Below are positions 57,069 through 64,000 of a stretch of 64,000 nt of DNA, in pieces; the stretch's first letter is position 1, and every line of letters starts with the position of its first letter. The translations under genes and the position numbers were made by a program. This DNA is from Ornithodoros turicata (lineage: Eukaryota > Arthropoda > Arachnida > Ixodida > Argasidae), in assembly GCF_037126465.1 (NCBI RefSeq), contig NC_088201.1, positions 71,322,879-71,386,878 of the forward strand, in the 5' to 3' direction. The notes beneath the pieces are model-generated. The model saw only the letters and a list, made by a program, of their open reading frames with translations, made no database searches and was not told the DNA's origin.

Positions 57069-57330
57069 TCACGTAGCTAGGATGACGTGTTCATCAAGTG
57101 CGATATTTGCTGGCGCGACTGTAGATGGACATGTAAAACATGTTGGACATGATGGACGACCGTTTTGATGCGGTTCATTTGTCAATAGCTCTCGTCCTTC
57201 GCCAAACTGTTGACACCATTCGTACGCCCGTAAAATCGTTTGTTCCCCTATCACTTGCTACGTTGTCAAAACCTCAGGTACGTTAACGCTGTCCTTCATA
57301 AGAAATTTTATTATGTACCTATGCTCCATA
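57069..57330 (-). pseudogene. mariner transposase N-terminal fragment
   Basis: The minus strand reads MEHRYIIKFLMKDSVNVPEVL, a stop, then GEQTILRAYEWCQQFGEGRELL and NGRPS, the helix-turn-helix region of a mariner transposase. No catalytic part or inverted repeats were found nearby. Confidence 0.65.
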
Positions 57331-57769
57331 ACTAGTGACGCATCGCTCAGTGCAGGCGCCAAATATGTCATGCTCGGCGCAGAAAACTCCAGGAGGAAGA
57401 CGTTATGTCCTCGACAAGTTTTATCGTGCTACAGTTATCCACGGATTTTATTTCGCACAGAAGTCTAGGTCACCCTTGAACAACTCTTGTGCCACGGAAA
57501 ACACTGTGCTGAGACGAGCAGCGGTAGCCTTATCGTGATACGACATACCACGCATCTCCTTTCTACAACTGAGAATATTGGTTCCAGGCATTAAAGAATA
57601 GTAACTAACTAAGATTATCATTCGATACAAGAAGTTTAATCTCTCAGTTCGTGGTATCGTTGAGTGCCTCGCTGATTTACCATTACGTCTGACACAATCT
57701 GCAACTTTTAATGGATTTAACTTGTAATCAACGCTTGTTTCATTCTGTACATGCTTGCATTCTATCTGC
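57331..57769. other. no gene seen
   Basis: Non-coding. Confidence 0.4.
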
Positions 57770-57906
57770 CATTAGGAACCAAGGCACAGCGGGCGGGGTC
57801 ATACGTTGATATCTTCTTGGGTCCACAGAGGAGGTCGTAGACGAACTCGCAACAGGGGTCCACGGGGGCTTCCAAGTTGTTTACCATCAAGAAACATCCA
57901 GTGCCT
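57770..57906 (-). pseudogene. possible exon or fragment resembling an M13 (neprilysin-like) metallopeptidase N-terminus
   Basis: On the minus strand, a splice-acceptor-like TTGTCCTCGCAG precedes an open stretch with LEAPVDPCCEFVYDLLCG, close to the VDPCDDFY-YVCGGW signature at the start of the M13 ectodomain. A hydrophobic run lies just before it, where M13 enzymes have a membrane anchor. It ends at a stop near 57770. The catalytic HEXXH region is not in the window. It could be a lone exon, a pseudogene or a chance match. Confidence 0.3.
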
Positions 57907-58284
57907 GCGAGGACAACGCATACTGTTGTTAGAAAGTCGTCACTACAGTGTTGCTGATATTTTTGATCAGATGTATTAAATGGGTGAAACTGTTTATTCC
58001 TTTCCGCGCTTTTAACATAATCTATCGAATAATCCTGGATTATGAAGCTGGTACTGCCCATGAGCGAGACAGCACAGCACAAACTGCGTGCCAGGGAGAT
58101 TTCAGAGCGACGCGAAGCGCGTTTGTGTAAAAGGCAGCAAGGTGAGCGAGCGAGAATATCTTGCGAAAACGACGAAGACTTTGTTTGTTTTAACAAAAAA
58201 AAAAAAAAAAAAGAGGAGAGATTGAACTCGTCTTCCGACTTGACCTGCTACGACGAAGAGAACCTGACCGTATTTGACCGCTAT

Positions 58285-58545
58285 GACCATAAGCGACGCC
58301 ACGGTGCTAGGTCGGTGATCTAATTTTGCCCATTGAGTGTTCCTTAACGTGTGCAGAAATCTCAACACACTTCACCCCGTATTCCACGTCCCTCGCGGAA
58401 GACGGTGTATCAAAGTAACTTGTACGCTGCCACCAAGTTGCCGGCGTCCTCAACCTCGTATGCCCGCACCCGGAACCTTGGAATCAGTAGGCCAACACGC
58501 TACACACTGAGCTGCCGAGAATGGTTCTTCTACAATGCGAACGGG
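58285..58545 (-). mobile_element. SINE-like repeat, minus strand, uninterrupted copy
   Basis: The minus strand begins CAGCTCAGTGTGTAGCG, a tRNA-like A-box region, and continues through AAGGTTCCGGGTGCGGG, CCGCGAGGGACGT, CACGTTAAGGAAC and GGGCAAAATTAG. It serves as the intact reference for the MITE-split copy at 2118-2570. Confidence 0.65.
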
Positions 58546-60429
58546 ATGTCCGACAAGTGAGGATGCTTCCTGAAACCTACGAGGAGCGGCAAATAGGTCT
58601 ATAAAACGGAACCGAAAAACCCGGGGTACCGACTCCGGAGCAGTGCACCTCCGAAAGATCGCGAACGTGCGTTGTGACCGACAAGTACTACGAGAAACAT
58701 TTCCTAAAGGACCCATTTGGCGTGCGTGTGGAATGTGAGACCGCTTGTGGTTCAAGAAGGACGTCGGTGCTGTGAAGCAGCACGAGTTCCTGGTGTGCGC
58801 AACGTATAAGACGACGTTAACAGCCGGCAGGATTCCTTTTCTACCCAACAGCAACGACTTCGTGTACCCCGCGAAGCCTGCTCGCCTGCCACCCGTGAAC
58901 TATATTGGGGAAAGGTTGTGTTGCCTAGGATCCGCTTCATGCACATCCGGAGATCAGTTCTGCATCGTGGGACATCAGTCAGCGTGGCTGTGGAGGTGGT
59001 CAAGGTGGACGTGGATTCGAATTCGGGTGCCGAATGCGCTGTCTTAGTGCTTTCCCGGGAATTTTCTCAGACAAGACGAGTGTCGGTACTGTTCCCTGTG
59101 AAGTCTGCCCAGGACACACGATTCCCGGCAGGCAGAAATAGCACACACAGAGAGAGAAGGAAGAACTGAAGCTATTGCTTGGGTTCCTATGCCACAGTAC
59201 CCTGTGTACTGATATAATCCCCACAGCCCGCACGGGAACTGTTATAGACTGTGTCTTAGACCGTATGTCTGTATAGACTCTGCGTCAGGAGCAAAGACAA
59301 GCTACTGACGGCCAATTCCGTCAGCCACTTCACTCTCCATAGGCTTCTGCTGTGTCATCGTCAGGGAACGCCCACGATGAGCCCATCAATGCTCTCACAT
59401 TTCACTGCAGTCCGGACAGCAATTTCTGTCACAACTTTTTTTCCTTTTCTCCTGTTGCAGTTGTAGTGGGGACAGTGGCGTATCTAGAGCTACCTGCGCC
59501 CATGGCAACATGGTTAACATGATGTCCTTAGGGATGCATTTTCGTGTGGTTCGCACTAGGTTTCACACTACAACCTCCCTAATGGCGGTTGCTTTAAATC
59601 ATTTATGAATGTGCCAGGTTGAGTGCCCGACCCGGCACATTCACACCCGACCACATAATGGCGCCCCTGTTCACCTGGCGCCCATGGCACCTGTCCACAC
59701 CTGCCACACACTAGATACGCCACTGAGTGGGGAGCGTATTTCATAGTGGAATGGGGTAAATATGACATGGTGCCATCTGTTTATGGCAAAAACGTGACGT
59801 TGACTTGGCAAGTTTCAGGGTTGAATTCAAGATATAGAATCTATATCAATTTGAATTTGATCAAATTACTTGCATTACGTGGCAAAAATTCCCTACAGAT
59901 AAATAGCGTTGATCCTATATTTTTCCCCAGTGTACTTTCTTTGTGAAAATTTCTGATATAGTTACTGAAACATCCTCTATACCATATTTCACATATTGCG
60001 CTGCCTGTGCGTCGGAAGAGTACTGTGATAGCCGCTCGAAGAAACAGGTGATGATATCTTGGAGGCAATTCTCGTTCGATTAAACTCTGCTTCAGCCTCG
60101 CGACAAGAATAACAACTCAGCCAACTGCATTAGAAGTTCAGGAGTTAGTTATTAGAACACACTGGGCGTGGGATGCGTACAATACATTGGATACATTGTA
60201 ATTGTTGCTATACGCGGCACATGTCTTCTCAAGGAATACGAGTCTGACTCATAAATACTGATACCTTGAGAAGCTTTTATGGCAGAAACGACATATGTCT
60301 TCAATATCCGAAATGAAGTCCCATATGTTCCTTGTTTTTTTTTTTTTTTTGCTTTTTTTTTTTGCCAAATTAACGTTGAGTCAAATTCTGGATCCCAGCG
60401 CGACACCCCATCTTGGGTTTATAGCTGCA
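58546..60429. other. no gene seen
   Basis: Short open frames on both strands without known motifs. AGTCTGCCCAGGACACACGATTCCCGG near 59101 resembles a SINE piece. Long T runs lie at 60332-60361. Confidence 0.4.
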
Positions 60430-60720
60430 AACTCTAGCTTTCACTATACTTTTGTATAGAACTACCTGCCATGAGGAAGTGAACCATGGACCAGAAAGGG
60501 TGCTTATCACAAGGCTCGAGGTCTGGGCTGTATGCTGAGAGAGACATTTCTTTAATACCTTCCAGCTCTTGAGTTTTTCCTGGGTCCTGGAGATGCATTG
60601 TCTTGCTGCAGGAACGGTGTACTTTCGGGACGCAGCAGCACACATTTGGGCAGAGTACAACTCGGCGGAGATGTCACGGCCATTTTGGACAAATCCGTGG
60701 TGCACCATACTATAAAGGTT
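60430..60720 (-). pseudogene. mariner transposase C-terminal fragment
   Basis: The minus strand carries a decayed QDNAPPH region and then AYSPDLEPCDKHPFWS, matching the YSPDLAPCDYHLF motif around the third catalytic Asp. Several substitutions and shifts. Its order relative to the N-terminal fragment at 57.1 kb shows they are separate copies. Confidence 0.6.
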
Positions 60721-60965
60721 TCATCGGACGAACCCTGCCCATTGAGAAAGACACTATGCTAGAGGCATGTGTCGAACCACTTATTTCCCGTATTAATATT
60801 CCCGGTGTATTAAAATCACCACGAAAAAAGACAAAATTATTATCACACGTCATGATACGACGTTTGACGAAATGTTGTCAGTCTGGATTTAAAGGTATTG
60901 TCGACACACTCACTCCTCCCTGAGTTTGCAAGATGTCAATTCGTGATGGACCACTAGGGAGCATA

Positions 60966-61745
60966 CCTGGGTAAATTACTTCTAAAATGTAATTAAATTA
61001 CATAGCTCATTACTCCAGTTAGAATTTAATTTAATTAAATTACATTACTCATTAGTGCAACTGAAATGTAATGAAATTACATTACAATTACTACGAAAAA
61101 GTAATAACATTACAACGTCATTACTTTGCCATTGTTGGCACACATGTTCCCGAGTTTTGTGGAAGGCACAAGGCACAAAAACACAAAAGTTGACGAAATT
61201 TTCCTTCCCCGAAATTCGGGGAAATGTATGCTGACACTATAACAACAGTTAGCTTGTACTGTTCTAGTTTTCTCTTCTACGTGTCAGGCTAGTGTGCCAC
61301 GTATGACGTATCGTTCCACAATGTAGAGACGAATGTGACACACAGTGTCACGACAGCAGGAAGAGTGTCTGGAGGATGGGGCCCGCAAACAATGATTCTC
61401 CAAGGCTACAAACCGTTGACCGCCTGAAGAACGTTTGTTTCTGGGTGCCCTAACTAAAGCAACTGGCTCGTCGAAAGGAACTGACGTTCCCCGTGCCGAT
61501 TGAGTGCGTCACCGTTCATTGTGGGCGTTCGAATTCTTTTAACTCGCCTGTCCCCAACTCTCTGGCAAGTGCAAAAACAGAACACACACTCGATTCTTTT
61601 GCAAAAAGGGATGAGTAATGTCATTAATATTACTGCCCAAATGTAATTAAATTACATTACAAGTTACATGATGTAAAAAGTAATGCATTACATTACAAAT
61701 TACCGGGAACAGTAATTCATTACAGTAATGACATTACTACCCAGG
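60966..61745. mobile_element. 780-bp inverted-repeat element with TAATTAC-rich ends
   Basis: Ends CCTGGGTA and TACCCAGG are inverted and sit between TA dinucleotides in an inverted GCATA...TATGC context. Subterminal arrays of ATGTAATTAAATTACAT-type motifs occur on both sides. The class is unclear (TA duplication or decayed hAT). No coding sequence. Confidence 0.6.
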
Positions 61746-61894
61746 TATGCTGTCAACGGGCTGGTACACAAATCATGTCACCTATTGTGAGCCGCCCGCC
61801 ATTTGAGTTCATTTACTTCTTTTAATTCCATGTTGGCGCCGCGAGGCAACTGTGGCTATGAGCAGTATACATAGATAGAGTCTGGACAGCAGGA

Positions 61895-62060
61895 ACGAGC
61901 AGGGGATAGAGTGGTTAGTATGCGTCCTGAACCGACTTCAGGGGGAACTGTGCCTACATTCCTTTGGAAATTCTGCCGGAAAATCCAGGGAAAACCTATG
62001 AGAGCACAGCCGGTGGTTGGATTCCAACCCAGCACCTCCCAGTCTTCAGCATGACCTTGG
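61895..62060 (-). mobile_element. tRNA-related SINE-like repeat
   Basis: Contains GGTTAGTATGCGTCC and CCGACTTCAGGGGGAAC, then a GGTTGGAATCC B-box-like site on the minus strand followed by an ACC-rich body. The fragment at 38452-38520 is a truncated relative. Confidence 0.55.
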
Positions 62061-62688
62061 CTGCCACCAACGAACGGATGCTTTTAATTGATCGGTCATG
62101 CCGATGTTGGAAGTTCATTCAGGTGCCCTCTATTTACACTAGATAAACCTGACATCCGGCGGAAAAGCAGCTTGGTAACAAAAACGCCTCGCTCACCACC
62201 ACTAGATGTACTGTCAATGTCTCACCGTTCAGCTGAGGAGCTTGAACCACAGCACATTTCCCGCAAGTGATGAACAAGAGCCTGTAAGACACGTAATCGG
62301 GGCTGGAGTCTGCAAAAACAAGAAGAAAATGATCACAACCGCAACATTTATACAGGTCAGTCGCGTGAGCATGCACGGTGATTTTGTATTTGAGAAAAAT
62401 AAGCTTCGGAAGAAGGAAAACGACTGTTTCGTAAATACATCCAACATGGCGTTGCGAGGATAATCATCTAGTTCAGCGAGCAGATGATGACGATGAAGAA
62501 AAAAAAGGGGGCAAGTAAGTCGCGGCAAAAACGAAAGAAAGAAATGCACAATGCAAACGCGCGTAGCAAATAGTGCGTTTTGTGTGTGCCGGCGAAAAAC
62601 ACCCCGTCAGAGATGGTGTTTTCAATCGCGTGATTGCGGGACTGCGCGCGAAGCGTGCGAGCCTCAACCCAACCGCTCTGGACAAGCT
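62061..62688. other. no gene seen
   Basis: Non-coding. Confidence 0.4.
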
Positions 62689-62692
62689 TATA

Positions 62693-62899
62693 CTGTAAAA
62701 CCCTTTTATTTCGCGAGCTCTTAATTTTCGCGAATTTCGCGAATCGAGAAAATTCGCGAACTTTAAGGGCACGCTAAAATTTCAAAGCAGAGAAGGAGGA
62801 GCTCGAGGAACTCATCTAGCGCGCGAAATTTAGTGGTTGCGAATATATCTCTACTCGATTCGCGAAAATTTAGGGCTGCGAAATTAAAGGGTTTTACAG
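62693..62899. mobile_element. MITE, 207 bp
   Basis: Ends CTGTAAAACCCTTTTATTTCGC and, reverse-complemented, CTGTAAAACCCTTTAATTTCGC are inverted repeats. Both sides are flanked by TATA (62689-62692 and 62900-62903), or minimally TA. Internal GCGAATTTCGCG motifs, no coding capacity. Confidence 0.82.
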
Positions 62900-62903
62900 T
62901 ATA

Positions 62904-64000
62904 TTCATGAAAACTACAGCCTCTGCAAAAATAGTATTCAAAGACGTGGTGGGTGCGCCTTATGTCATATCGTTTTCTTACGTTTGCATATTTACATATA
63001 TTTACTATAGTTTCTCAAAAAGAGCCACTGGATCAGTACACAGAGCTTTTACGCGTCGTCGTCCTGTGAACGTTCGGCAATTGCTGTAACTATTACGTGC
63101 GGTTTCCATTAACGGGACGGCTCGTCGTTCTGACTGTCTATCTATGTTGTTTTCTCCAGTGATATTGACTGGCCCTGACGAAGTTCCTGGGCGACGACCT
63201 TTTTGAAGCGCTTTACTTCGCCTAATATTCCTATGTGTGTTCTGGTTTTCTTTCATAATACACGCTTATCCAGTGCTGATGTACTTGTTTGGCGCAAGGT
63301 ACAATAAATACTGCTACCGTCTGGGTGTCTACGATGGAGAAAACACCCACGCTCTGAGGTGTCGGTGCGTCCCCGTCGGAAAAGACAACACATATTGACA
63401 GCCCACGGGACCCACATAACATAAGACACCCATAAGGGACATAAGGGACCCATAAGACAGCATCGGCGTGACGCCGCCGCCTCCTTCAACGTGCTCTACG
63501 CCGCCGCCGGTAAAAACGCCCACGGCGCACACCTCTACTCTGTACCCCTATTTAGTGACTCCATGGGCGACGACTGCCGCCAGTATGTTGGCCGGAGCGC
63601 GATTGTTTTTCGGTGGTGGATTCGGATTTGGTGTCGTGCCGTGCCGGATTTCATTGCTCTCCCGGGGAGTCGGGTGCTCACTCTAGATCGACCAGTGGGA
63701 TTCGCCATAGTCAACATACACTACAACAAACACTTGACTGGTCAAAAACTTTGCACCATAGCTCTCCTTCCAAGCATGTTCTGTATGATTGTATTTCATG
63801 GTGGTCTGGATGATTTAATGATTGGTTATAACATGACATCGATTCACTTAGGGGCGTCGGAAGTCCTTCACGGCAAGGCGGGGTGGGGGGTGGGGGGGGG
63901 GGCTAACCTAACCCAACCTACCCTTATGGAAAATTGATTTTTACTTTCCACAGACTTCTTGTGTACTTGTTGTCTCCTCACTTGACAGCCTATCGACTTG
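62904..64000. other. no gene seen
   Basis: A 148-codon frame (63491-63937) and overlapping shorter frames lack domains or a clear promoter. A G-rich run lies at 63880-63902. A CTTTCCACAG acceptor-like sequence at about 63946-63953 could precede an exon outside the window. Confidence 0.4.

Noticed and set aside
57069..60720. One mariner element spanning both transposase scraps
   Set aside because: On the minus strand the N-terminal piece lies downstream of the C-terminal piece, so they cannot belong to one gene.
63900..63925. Telomere-like CCTAA repeats
   Set aside because: Only a few imperfect units beside a G run; too short for an interstitial telomeric block.

Overview
This is repeat-dense eukaryotic nuclear DNA with no operons or prokaryotic signals. 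The mobile elements point to an arthropod, most probably a chelicerate and likely a tick: mariner-type transposases, hAT-like elements with 8-bp target duplications, I-clade LINEs with an RNase H domain, tRNA-derived SINE pieces, and LINE tails ending in AATAAAGTTGTTG. The tick call rests on remembered family resemblance, not on a search. No complete host gene was recognised; one short exon-like piece (about 57.8-57.9 kb, minus strand) is the only host-gene candidate.

Layout. 0-4.5 kb: SINE and MITE pieces, including a hAT MITE nested in a SINE and a 92-bp-arm hairpin. 4.6-17.3 kb: an old inverted-repeat element split by a 10.2-kb insertion (5130-15365). That insertion has long terminal inverted repeats, 5'-AG...CT-3' ends and a perfect 6-bp target duplication (AGCATT), and the surviving second arm of the old repeat shows the pre-insertion site. 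These hallmarks fit Polinton/Maverick elements, but none of the usual Polinton genes were found. Its ends are packed with CCAAT and GC boxes. Its core holds two diverged copies of an unrecognised gene that share a predicted tiny phase-1 intron, one opposing 112-codon gene, and a block of tandem noncoding units. 18.1-25.5 kb: a second very large fold-back structure carrying an intact mariner transposon, two 5'-truncated LINEs and one SINE, most with clear target duplications and two with visible empty sites in the opposite arm.

26-33 kb: a pair of ~430-bp inverted repeats 5 kb apart, with a 1.9-kb hAT-like element between them. 34-35.6 kb: a dead mariner inserted in a (TA)n tract, followed by a 148-bp-arm hairpin. 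36-47 kb: LINE fragments, hAT-like non-autonomous elements, a perfect 63-bp-arm hairpin, and a decayed DD41D-spaced transposase. 47.9-54.5 kb: one long, dead I-clade LINE (ORF1 zinc knuckle, endonuclease, reverse transcriptase, RNase H) interrupted inside its reverse transcriptase by further insertions, including a decayed CACTA-like element beside a perfect 58-bp palindrome. 54.6-64 kb: a hAT-like element, SINEs, mariner scraps and MITEs in otherwise featureless DNA.

Most of the window records serial nested transposition. Only the mariner transposase at 21739-22809 looks intact as an enzyme. The two candidate genes in the Polinton-like core (8744-9193 plus, 9457-9795 minus) are the open reading frames most worth following up.
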